Shown one piece after another: positions 51,712-60,328 of a DNA stretch of 64,000 bases; position 1 is the first letter of the stretch, and every line of letters begins with the position of its first letter. This DNA comes from Deltaproteobacteria bacterium (GTDB lineage Bacteria > Myxococcota_A > UBA796 > UBA2385). The translations under genes and the position numbers were made by a program. The notes beneath the pieces are model-generated. The model saw nothing but the letters and a program-made list of their open reading frames with translations, ran no database searches and was not told the DNA's origin. The DNA lies in assembly GCA_016792625.1 (NCBI GenBank), contig JAEUKK010000156.1:1-64000 (forward strand), in the 5' to 3' direction.

Positions 51712-53109
51712 TCAAGCGTGATTTTGACGCGCAGCGGCGGGCGGTGTGCGCAGGGCCGCGGCTGCGGCGGCCTCGCCCGCCCGGACGCAGTCTTTGACGC
51801 CGACGCCGTAGAGGTAATTCCCGAGGATGTGCAGGCCGGAGTGGGGCCGCAGCGCGACCTCGACCGCCGCGACCCGGTCGAGGTGGCCCGCGCCCACCCG
51901 GGGGATGCCCAGCGGGTGGCGCAGCACCTTCACCCAGCGCGGCGGCTGGGTCGGCGCGCCGTGGCAGGCGCTGAGGTGGGCCACCACCCGCCCCAGGAGG
52001 GCCTGATCGTCGAGCGCGGCGGCCTCGGGCGCGATCCCTCCGCCGACGATGCTGCGCAGCAGCTGCTCGTCGGGGCGGGCCTGGTCGGGGAAGATCTCCG
52101 AGGTGTAGACGGTGCCCAGCACGCCGCAGGTGGCCGGATCGGCGGTGTTGTCGCCCCGCCCGACCAGCGCGCCGAAGCCCCGGGGCGGGGTGGGGAAGCT
52201 GCCCTGCGCCCACGCGGTGACCACCACGGCGGCGGGTGCGTAGCTGAAGGCCGAGAGGGCCGCGCCCAAGGCTGGGTCGAGGGGCGCGCAGAGGGCCGCG
52301 GCGGAGGGCGCGGGGGCGGCGATGAGCACCGCGCGCGCGCGCTCGGGGCCGGCGTCGAAATCGACGTGCCACAGGTTATCTTCGCGGCGCAGCCCCCGGG
52401 CGGGGCTGTCGGTGCGCAGCTGATCGCCCAGCCGGGCGGCGATGGCCGCGCTCAGCCCCCCGGCGCCCGCTGCGGTGGTCTGCAGCTTGCCCGCCGGCGC
52501 GCCCCCGCGGCGCAGGCGCAGCATCGCGAGCAGCAGGCTGCGGTGGTCACGCTCCAGCTCGAACATGCGGGGAAAGGCGCCCCGCAAGCTGAGGGTGTCG
52601 GGGTCGGCGGCGAAGATCCCCGCCACCATCGGGGCGACCAGGGCGTGCAGGGCGCCTCGGCCCAGGCGCCGCCGCACGAAGGCCCCCACGGTCTCGTCGG
52701 CGGTGGGCGCGGCCAGCGCGCTCGCGCCCCGGGGTATGACCAGATCGCCGAGCAGGCGAAGCTTTTGGCCCAGCGTCATCAGCCCCGAGCGCAGCAGGGC
52801 CGGCGGGCTGAGCGGCGCGGGGTGGAGCTGGCCGCCGGCGAAGATCCACCGCGTCGTGTACCGGTCCGAGGCGCCCGTCGGCTGCAGCTCGAGCAGCGCC
52901 AGCAGCCGGCCGACCGCGGGCTCGTTGTCCAGCCAGCCGTTCGCGGCGTGATCGATGAGCCGGCCGCCCTCGGCGGTGGTCTGCAGGTTCCCGCCCGCGG
53001 TGGGGCGGGCCTCGAGCACCAGCACCCGTTGCCCCGCGGCCTGCAGGAAGGCGGCCGCCGACAGGCCCGAGATGCCGCCGCCGATGATGATGGCGTCCCA
53101 ATCAGCCAC
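51712..53109 (-). CDS. hemG: Oxygen-dependent protoporphyrinogen oxidase (HemY/PPOX type)
   Basis: 465 aa; GTG start with GGAGGAG upstream. The FAD-binding start AIIIGGGISGLSAAAFLQAA continues into VLVLEARPTAGGNLQT, the PPOX/monoamine-oxidase pattern. MVAGIFAADPDTLSLRGAFP and the C-terminal LGNYLYGVGVKDCVRAGEAA match PPOX, where the final Gly-rich loop binds FAD. It oxidises protoporphyrinogen IX to protoporphyrin IX with O2. The symbol hemG follows myxobacterial usage; hemY is the other name. It is the last gene of the haem operon, 17 bases after the ferrochelatase-like gene. Confidence 0.92.
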   Translation of the reverse strand: MADWDAIIIGGGISGLSAAAFLQAAGQRVLVLEARPTAGGNLQTTAEGGRLIDHAANGWLDNEPAVGRLLALLELQPTGASDRYTTRWIFAGGQLHPAPLSPPALLRSGLMTLGQKLRLLGDLVIPRGASALAAPTADETVGAFVRRRLGRGALHALVAPMVAGIFAADPDTLSLRGAFPRMFELERDHRSLLLAMLRLRRGGAPAGKLQTTAAGAGGLSAAIAARLGDQLRTDSPARGLRREDNLWHVDFDAGPERARAVLIAAPAPSAAALCAPLDPALGAALSAFSYAPAAVVVTAWAQGSFPTPPRGFGALVGRGDNTADPATCGVLGTVYTSEIFPDQARPDEQLLRSIVGGGIAPEAAALDDQALLGRVVAHLSACHGAPTQPPRWVKVLRHPLGIPRVGAGHLDRVAAVEVALRPHSGLHILGNYLYGVGVKDCVRAGEAAAAAALRTPPAAARQNHA

Positions 53110-53126
53110 AGGCTCCTCCGGTGGGC

Positions 53127-54152
53127 TCAGCGGCCCTCGGGCAGGGGCCGCAGCCCGCGCCGGCTCATCTCGTCGAGGATGTCCTCCTTGTGGGTGTCCT
53201 CGGGGATCTCCCAGCCCGCCGCACGCTCCACCCGCCGCACCAGGGACAGCAGGGTGCGGCCGAAGCCCGGCGTGCTGACCGGCGGCGCGACCCGCTGCAG
53301 GCGCAGGCCCTCGGCCGCGGCGGAGAGGGGGCCCCCGCGGGCCCAGGCGCTTTCGAGGTCATCGGTGGTGCCGCCGATCCCGAGCACGAGCGCGCGCTGC
53401 ACGCCCGCGGCACGGAGCTGCTGCAGGCCCGCGGCGGGCGGCGGGCCGTGGCTGCGCAGCGGCCCGGCGAGGTAGCCCACCGGCGCAAAACAGAGGGCGA
53501 GGGGGAGCCCGGGCAGGGCGGCCCGCAGCGCCGCCGCCGTCTCGGCGACCTGGGCCGGGTAGGGGTCGCCCAGCGCCGCTTGCCGGGCGCTCAGCCCGCG
53601 GGCGACCAGCAGCAGGCCCGCGCGGCCCTCACCCTCGACCAAGGCGCGCCGCGCGGCCGCCGCCAGCGCGTCGATATAGCCGGGAGCGGCCGCCCACCCG
53701 TCGATCTGCGCGATCTGGGCCCCGCGGCCTTGCAGGCTGGCCCGCGCCTCGTCCAGCGCCGCGCGCACCGCCCCGCCGTGCAGCTGGGGGTGCATGGGCA
53801 GCAGCACGACGCGGTCGCCCTTCGCGACCCCCGCCGCCGCCCGGCGGGCGTCGACCCCGGCGTGCCGGAACACCGGGCTGACCGCGTAGCGGGGCCCGAG
53901 CAGGCGGCCGAGCGCGCGGGCCTGGTGCTCCAGCGCGTCGAGCTGGGGCGCGGGGCCGCCGAGCTGCCGCACGGCAGGCAGGTAGGCCTGGGCCCGGCCG
54001 CGCAGCAGCAACCAGACGACGAGCGCGCGCAAGAACACCGCCGGCAACGGCAACATGGTCGGGTCGCGCAGGACCGCGCTCAGCCAGGGGGTGAGCTCCG
54101 CCTCGGACGCGGGGCCGCCGAGGGAGAGGAGCCAGACGTGCGTGCGTGCCAT
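53127..54152 (-). CDS. Ferrochelatase-family protein lacking the catalytic His
   Basis: 341 aa from ATG 54152, a normal ferrochelatase length. The fold is recognisable from VWLLSLGGPASEAELTPWL, DPTMLPLPAVF, AYLPAVRQLGGPAPQ and VVLLPMHPQLHGG. The invariant catalytic motif SAHGLP reads VARGLS, so the metal-inserting His is Arg185. The Glu of the later DxxET-like segment is kept (Glu267 in TDDLES). The SxxGPxxW motif is replaced by CFAPVGYLAGP. It sits where hemH belongs, between hemN and hemG, but is probably not a working ferrochelatase by the known mechanism. Confidence 0.8.
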   Translation of the reverse strand: MARTHVWLLSLGGPASEAELTPWLSAVLRDPTMLPLPAVFLRALVVWLLLRGRAQAYLPAVRQLGGPAPQLDALEHQARALGRLLGPRYAVSPVFRHAGVDARRAAAGVAKGDRVVLLPMHPQLHGGAVRAALDEARASLQGRGAQIAQIDGWAAAPGYIDALAAAARRALVEGEGRAGLLLVARGLSARQAALGDPYPAQVAETAAALRAALPGLPLALCFAPVGYLAGPLRSHGPPPAAGLQQLRAAGVQRALVLGIGGTTDDLESAWARGGPLSAAAEGLRLQRVAPPVSTPGFGRTLLSLVRRVERAAGWEIPEDTHKEDILDEMSRRGLRPLPEGR

Positions 54153-54175
54153 CGTCCTCGTGTGCGCGGGGCGCG

Positions 54176-55540
54176 TCAGACGGTGCTGCTGAACCGCGGC
54201 CCGCCGGCCTGCGGGGCGCGCAGGCTCGGGTCGAAGCACATGGCCACGTTGCGGACGAGCAGGCGGGCGTGGGGCGGCACCTTGACGCCCGCCGCGTCGA
54301 GCTCGACCAGGCCCTCGGCGGCGAGGCCCTCAAGGCCCGGGCGGTCGGCGGCGAAGTGGGCCCAGAAGTCCACCCCGTGCCGCGCGCTGATCTCGGCGGC
54401 GCTCAGCTCGAAGTTGCACATGATGGCGTAGATGACGTCGCGGCGCAGCTTGTCCTCTGCGGTGAGCAGCGCGCCCTTCTCGATGACTCGGGCGCCGGTC
54501 TCGACGGCCGTCCACCAGTGGCTGAGCTTGCCCTTCTGCTGCACATAGCGGTCGTCTAGCTCGCTGATCGCGCTCATGCCGAGGCCGATGAGCTGCTGGT
54601 CGCGGTGGGTCGTGTAGCCCATGAAGTTGCGGTGCAGCTGGCCGGCGCGCTGGGCGGTGGCCAGAGCGTCGTCAGGCAGGGCGAAGTGGTCCATGCCCAC
54701 CGCCTGGTAGCCGGCCGCGGTCAACATGCCGTGCGCGCGCAAAAACAGCTCGGCGCGGTCGAGGGGGCCCGGCAGCGCGCCCGCGTCGATGCGCCGCATG
54801 TGGGGCTTGAGCCAGGGCAGGTGGGCGTAGCCGAAGACCGCGAGGCGGTCGGGCCGGATGCGGATGGTCTCGGCGAGGGTCTCGCTCCACCGGTCGAGGC
54901 TCTGGTGGGGCAGGCCATACATCAGGTCGAGGTTGAGGCTGCCCATGCCGAGGCTGCGGGCCAGGGCCATCAGCGCGCCGATCCGCTCGCGCTGCTGGGG
55001 GCGCTGCACCGCCTCGAGCACCTTCTCGTCAAAGCTCTGCACGCCGAAGCTCAGCCGGGTGCAGCCGAGGGCGGCGAGCCCGCGCAGGTGGTCTTCGGTG
55101 GTGACCTCGGGGTCGGCCTCGACGCTGACCTCGCAGCCCGGCCGGCGCAAGAAGCGTGTGTCGAGGATGGCGAAGAGCTCGGCCAGCTCTTCGGGGCTCA
55201 GCCAGGTGGGGGTGCCGCCGCCGAGGTGGATGCGGTCGACGCCGATCTGGGCCGCGGGCAGCGGAAGCTCGTCGACCTGGCGCCGCAGCGCGGCGAGGTA
55301 ACGTACGCCGGGCTCGCGCCGGCCGGCGACCACCATATTGCAGCCGCAGAAGCTGCACTGCTCGCGGCAGAAGGGGATGTGGACGTAGACGGCGGTCGGG
55401 CCGCGCACCCGGCCCAGGCCCTCGGCGAGGGCCGCGTCGGGGAAGTCTTCGCGCCACATCGGCGCGGTCGGGTAGCTCGTGTACCGGGGGCCCTGGCGGG
55501 TGTGGCGCAGCAGGGTGGCCGCGTCGAGGCTCAGGCCCAT
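54176..55540 (-). CDS. hemN: Oxygen-independent coproporphyrinogen III dehydrogenase HemN
   Basis: 454 aa, the full HemN length rather than the shorter HemW. The start is GPRYTSYPTAPMW, then VHIPFCREQCSFCGCN with Cys58, Cys62 and Cys65 for the 4Fe-4S cluster and the extra Cys67 of true HemN. IHLGGGTPTWLSPEEL and the C-terminal HemN domain with RDVIYAIMCNFELS complete the pattern. It makes protoporphyrinogen IX without oxygen. The start overlaps the hemE stop by 10 bases. Confidence 0.95.
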   Translation of the reverse strand: MGLSLDAATLLRHTRQGPRYTSYPTAPMWREDFPDAALAEGLGRVRGPTAVYVHIPFCREQCSFCGCNMVVAGRREPGVRYLAALRRQVDELPLPAAQIGVDRIHLGGGTPTWLSPEELAELFAILDTRFLRRPGCEVSVEADPEVTTEDHLRGLAALGCTRLSFGVQSFDEKVLEAVQRPQQRERIGALMALARSLGMGSLNLDLMYGLPHQSLDRWSETLAETIRIRPDRLAVFGYAHLPWLKPHMRRIDAGALPGPLDRAELFLRAHGMLTAAGYQAVGMDHFALPDDALATAQRAGQLHRNFMGYTTHRDQQLIGLGMSAISELDDRYVQQKGKLSHWWTAVETGARVIEKGALLTAEDKLRRDVIYAIMCNFELSAAEISARHGVDFWAHFAADRPGLEGLAAEGLVELDAAGVKVPPHARLLVRNVAMCFDPSLRAPQAGGPRFSSTV

Positions 55541-56583
55541 GACCAGCCTCGCACCGCGTCGAGAGCGGCGTGCACGCCGCTGATCGGAGAGCTGGGCACG
55601 AGGCCGTGCCCGAGGTTGAACACGTGGCCCGCCGGGCCAGCGGCGGAGATGATCGCGCGGACCTTCTCGGCCACCACGGCCGGCGGCGCCGCCAGCGCCT
55701 GGGGGTCGAGGTTGCCCTGCACGGGGATGTGCGGGCCGAGCACGGACCGGGCGTGGGCCATGTCGGCGCGCCAGTCGAGGCCGATGGCGTCGGCGCCGAT
55801 CTCGGCCAGCCAGGGCAAGAAGGGCGAGGCGTCGCGGGTGAAGTACAGCGTCGGGGCGCCCCTGACCTTGGACAGGGCCTTGCGGGCCGCCGGCAGCGCC
55901 CAGCGGCGGAAGTCATCGGGGGCCAGGGCGCCGGCCCAGGTGTCAAACAGCTGCACGCAAGCGGCGCCGGCCTCGACCTGGGCCTGCAGGTGGTCGCCGA
56001 CCATCTCGGCCAGCCGGTCGAGCAGGGCGCCGAAGGCCTCGGGGTCGGTGAACATCATTGACTTGGTGTGGTGCCAGTCTTTGCTGCCCTCGCCCTCGAT
56101 GAGGTAGCAGGCCAGCGTGAAGGGCGCGCCGGCGAAGCCGAGGATGGGCACCCCGGCCCGCGCGGTGGTCAGCTGCAGGGCGCGCAGCGGCGAGGGCAGG
56201 TCACGCCACGGGTCGATGCGCTTGAGGGCGGCGATGGCCGCGCGGTCGCGCACCGGGTTGGGGAAGCGCGGGCCCTCACCCTTGCCGAAGGTGAGCGGGC
56301 AGCCCATGGCCTCGAGCGGCAGCAAGATGTCGGAGAAGATGATGCCGGCGTCAAAGGGGAAGCGCCGCAGCGGCTGGAGCGTGACCTCGCAGCAGAGGTC
56401 GGCGTCGTGGCAGAGCTCGAGGAAGCTCAGCGTGCTGCGGACCGCCATGTACTCGGGGAGGTAGCGGCCGGCTTGGCGCATCATCCACGCGGGCGGGCGG
56501 GGCAGGGGCTCGCTGCGCAGGGCGCGGAGGAGGAGGGGCTCCTCACCGGCGGGGGTGGCGGCGAGTGCTTCGGGGGCAGTCAT
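55531..56583 (-). CDS. hemE: Uroporphyrinogen decarboxylase HemE
   Basis: 350 aa. PPAWMMRQAGRYLPEY is the first HemE signature; FSDILLPLEAMG with its Asp and GFAGAPFTLACYLIEGEGSK (second signature) follow, and the C-terminus has LGHGLVPSSPI, the conserved GHG loop. ATG with GAGGTCC upstream. It decarboxylates uroporphyrinogen III to coproporphyrinogen III. First gene of the haem operon hemE-hemN-hemH-like-hemG. Confidence 0.96.
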   Translation of the reverse strand: MTAPEALAATPAGEEPLLLRALRSEPLPRPPAWMMRQAGRYLPEYMAVRSTLSFLELCHDADLCCEVTLQPLRRFPFDAGIIFSDILLPLEAMGCPLTFGKGEGPRFPNPVRDRAAIAALKRIDPWRDLPSPLRALQLTTARAGVPILGFAGAPFTLACYLIEGEGSKDWHHTKSMMFTDPEAFGALLDRLAEMVGDHLQAQVEAGAACVQLFDTWAGALAPDDFRRWALPAARKALSKVRGAPTLYFTRDASPFLPWLAEIGADAIGLDWRADMAHARSVLGPHIPVQGNLDPQALAAPPAVVAEKVRAIISAAGPAGHVFNLGHGLVPSSPISGVHAALDAVRGWSWA

Positions 56584-56626
56584 GGGACCTCGGGCGGGCG
56601 CCCGGCGGCGCCCTCAGCAGGCGGAG

Positions 56627-56636
56627 GGGATATCCC
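56627..56636. promoter_or_regulatory. Palindrome GGGATATCCC, candidate bidirectional -10 between hemE and the EEP gene
   Basis: A perfect 10-bp palindrome lies at 56627-56636 in the 97-base divergent gap. It reads TATCCC on both strands and is almost equally far from the two starts (44 bases to the hemE ATG, 45 to the GTG at 56681). It could be a shared -10 region or an operator. Confidence 0.35.
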
Positions 56637-56680
56637 GACCGGGCGGCGGGGCGCTCCACCTGCGCCGCAGGAGGCCCGCG

Positions 56681-57643
56681 GTGCAGCGCCACGCGACGCT
56701 CTGGTGGCCGCTCGCGCTCGGCCTCGCCTGCTGGGCCCTGGCCCCGGCGCTGCCCACCGGTCGGGTCTGGGCCCAGGCCGCCGCGGCGCTGATGTGGTCG
56801 GCCCCGCCGGTCTGCGCGCTGGTGCAGGCGGTGTGGGCGCTGGGCCTCGCGCTGCGCCGGCGGGCCGCGGCGCCGCTGCTCGGGCTCTGCGCGCTGCCCT
56901 TGGTCGGCCTCCCCTGGGCTGGGGAAGAGCCTGCGCCGGTCGGCGCGCTGCGCGTGGCCGTGCTCAACGTCAACGCGTTCAGCCCGTCGCCACCCGAGGG
57001 CGTGCAGGCCCAGCTCGCCGCGCTCGAGCTTGACGTGCTGGTGCTGGTGGAGCACCGGCTCGGCGCGGTGCCCGGCCTCGTGCGGGCGGCCGACAACCTC
57101 GACCAGCCGCTGCCCCGCCCGAGCTATGGCACGACGGTGTGGTGCCGCGGGGCGTGTCGGGCCTGGGTGAGCCCGCTGGTCGGCTCGGATCGGCAGCGCA
57201 TGCCGCTGGCCGTCGTCGATCTGCCGTCGGTCGGGGCCTGCTTGCTCGGGGTGCACGCGCCGCCGCCCGCCCCGCTCGACGCCAGCGGGATCGAGCCCTA
57301 CACCCGCTGGCTGGCCGACTTCATCGAGGGGGGGCGCCTGGTCCGCGCGCTCGGGCCCTGCCGGGCCGGCGCGGGCGTGGTGGTGGCCGGCGACCTGAAC
57401 CACGTGCCGGGCTCGGCCCCCCACCGCCGGCTCGTGGGGCGGGGCCTCCGCGACCTGCTCTGGGGCCGGGGCCTGTTCGCGGCGAGCTGGCCGGCGGGCG
57501 GTGGCTTCCCCGCCCTGCCGCTGCTGCGCCTCGACCACGTGCTTGTGGGCGCGGTGGGCGCCGGTGCGCCGGTGCGCGTCGACCTCGAGGGCAGCGACCA
57601 CCGCGGCTTTGTGGTCGAGCTCTGGCCCAACCCCCCGCGCTGA
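56681..57643 (+). CDS. Membrane-anchored endonuclease/exonuclease/phosphatase-family protein
   Basis: 320 aa from GTG 56681 with GGAGG 6 bases upstream. Two to three N-terminal helices (about 8-75) precede an EEP domain starting LRVAVLNVNAF. The metal and catalytic residues are visible: Glu in LVLVEHRLG, the GDLNHVPGS motif, RLDHVLV and the closing GSDHRGFVVEL. Family members cleave phosphodiesters in nucleic acids, lipids or inositol phosphates. With the N-terminal helices the domain probably faces outside, like EndA-type or sphingomyelinase-like enzymes; the substrate is unknown. Divergent from hemE. Confidence 0.85.
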   Translation: MQRHATLWWPLALGLACWALAPALPTGRVWAQAAAALMWSAPPVCALVQAVWALGLALRRRAAAPLLGLCALPLVGLPWAGEEPAPVGALRVAVLNVNAFSPSPPEGVQAQLAALELDVLVLVEHRLGAVPGLVRAADNLDQPLPRPSYGTTVWCRGACRAWVSPLVGSDRQRMPLAVVDLPSVGACLLGVHAPPPAPLDASGIEPYTRWLADFIEGGRLVRALGPCRAGAGVVVAGDLNHVPGSAPHRRLVGRGLRDLLWGRGLFAASWPAGGGFPALPLLRLDHVLVGAVGAGAPVRVDLEGSDHRGFVVELWPNPPR

Positions 57644-57647
57644 GCCC

Positions 57648-58259
57648 TCAGGCCCGGCGGCTGGCCATCTGGTCGAGCAGCGCGACCAAGATCTCGGCTT
57701 GGTAGGCCGCGTCGTAGTCGGCCCGGTGTTTTTGGCTCTTGTCTTCGGGGCGGATCGGCAGGCGCTCGGCGAGCACCTCTTTGCTGCTGTCGAGCCAGTG
57801 CAGGTCGAGCGCGCCGGTCGCCATCGCCTTGGTGCAGAGCGCCTTGTAGCCAAAGGGGTTGCGCAGCTGCTGCTCAGCGAAGAGGTAGGAGACGAAGCTC
57901 CAATCAAAGGGGGCGTTGTGGCCGACAAAAGCGGGCTCGGTGCCCGGCTTTGTCTGCGCGGCCACCCAGGCGGTGAGCGCGGCGCAGAAGTCGGGCCGGC
58001 GCAGGCCCTCGCGCCGCAGCCGCTCTTGGTCGAGCCCGTGCACGGCGGCGGCCCGCGCGTCAAAGCGTGGGGCCTCGGGCTGCAGCTCGGCGTAGAACTG
58101 GGCGCCGAGCTGCAGGTGGCCCTGGGCGTCGGGCGCGACCGCGACCGCGCCGAGGCTGACCATGGCGTAGAGGCCGGGGACGGGGCCGTTGCACTCGATG
58201 TCGACGCAGAAGTAGGTGCAGCGGCGCTCGACGTGACGGACGAGAGAGGCGGGGCCCAT
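57648..58259 (-). CDS. DEDDh 3'-5' exonuclease (DnaQ/RNase T-like)
   Basis: 203 aa from ATG 58259 with GAGGACCGC upstream. Exo I motif CVDIECNG gives Asp20 and Glu22, Exo II is GHNAPFDWSF, and Exo III is QKHRADYDAAY with the His-Asp pair, so the DEDDh set is complete. Length and the LCTKAM segment fit stand-alone RNase T or oligoribonuclease-like proteins. Cytoplasmic nuclease for DNA or RNA ends. It is convergent with the EEP gene (4-base gap). Confidence 0.88.
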   Translation of the reverse strand: MGPASLVRHVERRCTYFCVDIECNGPVPGLYAMVSLGAVAVAPDAQGHLQLGAQFYAELQPEAPRFDARAAAVHGLDQERLRREGLRRPDFCAALTAWVAAQTKPGTEPAFVGHNAPFDWSFVSYLFAEQQLRNPFGYKALCTKAMATGALDLHWLDSSKEVLAERLPIRPEDKSQKHRADYDAAYQAEILVALLDQMASRRA

Positions 58260-58496
58260 GCGGTCCTCGTGGGGGAGGGGTCGGCCCGGACAGCGGCGGG
58301 CTGCGGCGCGGGGCGCCCGGGCCGCGCGGGACCGTCGGCCTAACCTGCGCGCGGCCTGTGTTCCCGCTGCGATATGGGCCCCTCCTCTTGACCCTGGGGG
58401 TGCCCGCTGACCGCCCGCCCTCCTGCACCGCCTGCGGCGCCGCAACCTCGGCCCGCCGCCGCTCCGCCCCGCTGGCTCGAGCTGCTGGCCGCGGCG

Positions 58497-59612
58497 GTGG
58501 CCCTCCCTCCGGTCGCCCTCGCCCTCTGCGCCGGCGTGGGGCTTGGCTCCCTCCGCGGGGGGCCTCCGCTCCTGATCATCGGGCTGCCTTTTGGCGCCGC
58601 GCTGGTCGGGCTGGCCGCCTTGCGCCGCAGCCCGCTCGCGGCCCCCTTGCTGGGGATGGCGTCTGCGACGCTGCTCTACGCGTTCCCGCTCTACCTGCCG
58701 GGTGAGCGGGGCGCCGCGCTGGGCCGGGGCCTCGCGCTGGCCGCGGCGCCGGCCTCGGCCGCCGATCCCGCGGTGAGCCGGCGTTGGGGGGCCTGGGGCA
58801 ACATCATCGACAAGCTGCTCCCCGGCGCGCCCGCGGGCCGCGTGCTGGTCGAGGCGCCGCTGGCCTCTGCCCCCGAGGCGCCGCCGGCCGCCCCTCCACC
58901 CGCCCCAGCTGAGGTGCCGGGCGGTGAGGATGCCCACGACCACGTCGTGCTCCCCTATGAGGGCAGCGGAAACGCCCTGCACGTGCCGGTCGAGATCGAG
59001 GGCCCCCGGGGCGAGCTGGTCGAGGTGACCATGATCTTCGACACGGGGGCGAGTTTTACGACGCTGGACACCGCCACGCTGCACCGCCTGGGCCTGCGCG
59101 TGCCCGCCGACGCGCCCGAGGTGCGGGTGCACACGGCGGCCGGCGAGCGCAGCTCTCGGCTGGTGCTCGTGCCCCGCGTCTGGCTCGGCGGCCTGCAGGT
59201 CGAAGGCGTGACGGTCGGGGTCTGCGACGACTGCGCCAACGGCGTCGATGTGGGGCTGCTCGGCCTGAACGTATCGGGGCGCTTCTTGACCACCGTCGAC
59301 CAAGCGCGGCGGGAGATCTTGCTCCGGCCCCGCCAGGGCCCCGACGACCGGCTCGCCGACGTCCGCTACTGGGTCGAGCTCGGGGCCGAGGCGACCCGCT
59401 GGCCCGACGGGCAGATCGAGGCACGGGTGCGCCTCGAGAACCGCGCCGACCGCGACATCCTCGGCGCGACGGTCGAGCTGCGCTGCGATGAGGTGCGCGA
59501 GGTCAAGATTGGCCGCGTGCGGGCGGGGCGGGTGCACGAAGAAGAGGTGCGCCTGCCCACCGGCATCGACTGCGACCCCTACGAGGTCGCGTTGAGCGCC
59601 GCCCGCTGGTGA
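58497..59612 (+). CDS. Membrane-anchored retropepsin-like aspartic protease
   Basis: 371 aa from GTG 58497, though the start is uncertain: the frame is open from 58392, and a CTG at 58407 has GGGGG 6 bases upstream. Three hydrophobic segments (about 1-75) precede a linker and the protease domain: TMIFDTGASFTTLDTATLHR with catalytic Asp182 in DTGAS, then RVHTAAGERSSRLVLV and GLLGLNVSGRF, the pattern of single-domain retropepsin-like (gag-asp) proteases that work as dimers. A beta C-terminal domain of about 90 residues follows. The active site probably faces the periplasm. Substrate unknown. Confidence 0.78.
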   Translation: MALPPVALALCAGVGLGSLRGGPPLLIIGLPFGAALVGLAALRRSPLAAPLLGMASATLLYAFPLYLPGERGAALGRGLALAAAPASAADPAVSRRWGAWGNIIDKLLPGAPAGRVLVEAPLASAPEAPPAAPPPAPAEVPGGEDAHDHVVLPYEGSGNALHVPVEIEGPRGELVEVTMIFDTGASFTTLDTATLHRLGLRVPADAPEVRVHTAAGERSSRLVLVPRVWLGGLQVEGVTVGVCDDCANGVDVGLLGLNVSGRFLTTVDQARREILLRPRQGPDDRLADVRYWVELGAEATRWPDGQIEARVRLENRADRDILGATVELRCDEVREVKIGRVRAGRVHEEEVRLPTGIDCDPYEVALSAARW

Positions 59613-59627
59613 GCGGGCGCGCCCCGC

Positions 59628-60155
59628 TTAGTTGAGCTCGTCGTTCCAGCCGGTCGGGGGGATCCACTTGCTGTCCAGCGCCTCAATGGCCGCCCACAGC
59701 ACCAAGTAGATCATCGCCGACTGCTTGTGGTCGAGCGGGGCCTCGAGCTCGGTCTGCTCGGGGCGCTCGTAGAGGGCCCAGAGGACCTCGTCGAGCAGGT
59801 GCGGCTGGGCGCGGTCCATCCAGTTGTTGGCCCGGGCGCCGAAGTCGGCGTCAAAGGGGGCCAGGGCGGGCAGCGCGCCGCGGATCTTGCGCTGGGCAGC
59901 GGCGAGGTCCTCGCTGTTGACCTTCTTCATCCGGCCGCCGACGCCCTCGAAGACCCGCATCGACACGCTCAGCATGTACATCGCCACCTGGCCCGAGACG
60001 AAGCCGAGCTCCTTGCCGTTCTCTTCGATGAAGCTGCTGATGCGGCGCTGCTCTTTGAGCAGGCGGGTCGCGGTGATCTGGAAGCCCTCGGGGTCGGCGC
60101 TGCACGCCTCGCTGAGCTCGTGCACGCGCTCGCGGGAGATGGGCTGGTTGGACAT
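59628..60155 (-). CDS. Hypothetical protein
   Basis: 175 aa; ATG with GGAGGCCCC directly upstream, so expression is likely. It is a soluble, mostly helical protein with charged N-terminal helices (RERVHELSEACSADPEGFQ), a Met-rich helix (MYMLSVSMRVFEGVGGRMKK) and a Trp-rich C-terminus (IPPTGWNDELN). No family was recognised. It lies downstream of pilT on the same strand but behind two strong palindromes, so it is probably a separate unit. Confidence 0.65.
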   Translation of the reverse strand: MSNQPISRERVHELSEACSADPEGFQITATRLLKEQRRISSFIEENGKELGFVSGQVAMYMLSVSMRVFEGVGGRMKKVNSEDLAAAQRKIRGALPALAPFDADFGARANNWMDRAQPHLLDEVLWALYERPEQTELEAPLDHKQSAMIYLVLWAAIEALDSKWIPPTGWNDELN

Positions 60156-60278
60156 GGGGCCTCCGTCAGCGGCGCGCGGGCCGCTTGGTCGATGGGGTGG
60201 GCGCCGCAGGGGGCGGGCCGAGCGAAGGGGGCGCCTGCGGGGTGATCCCGCGGGGGAGCGCTGCGGCGCCGGCTACTC

Positions 60279-60311
60279 GCCCCCCCGCGGGGGGGCAAGG
60301 CCGGGCCCGGC
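60279..60311 (-). terminator. Adjacent palindromes after pilT
   Basis: G-C7-GC-G7-C forms a perfect 18-base palindrome at 60279-60296, and GCCGGGCCCGGC another of 12 bases at 60300-60311. They begin 17 bases after the pilT stop on the minus strand. No T-run follows; a structure-based terminator or 3' stabiliser is likely. Confidence 0.45.
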
Positions 60312-60328
60312 TGCTCCATCGCCGCGGT

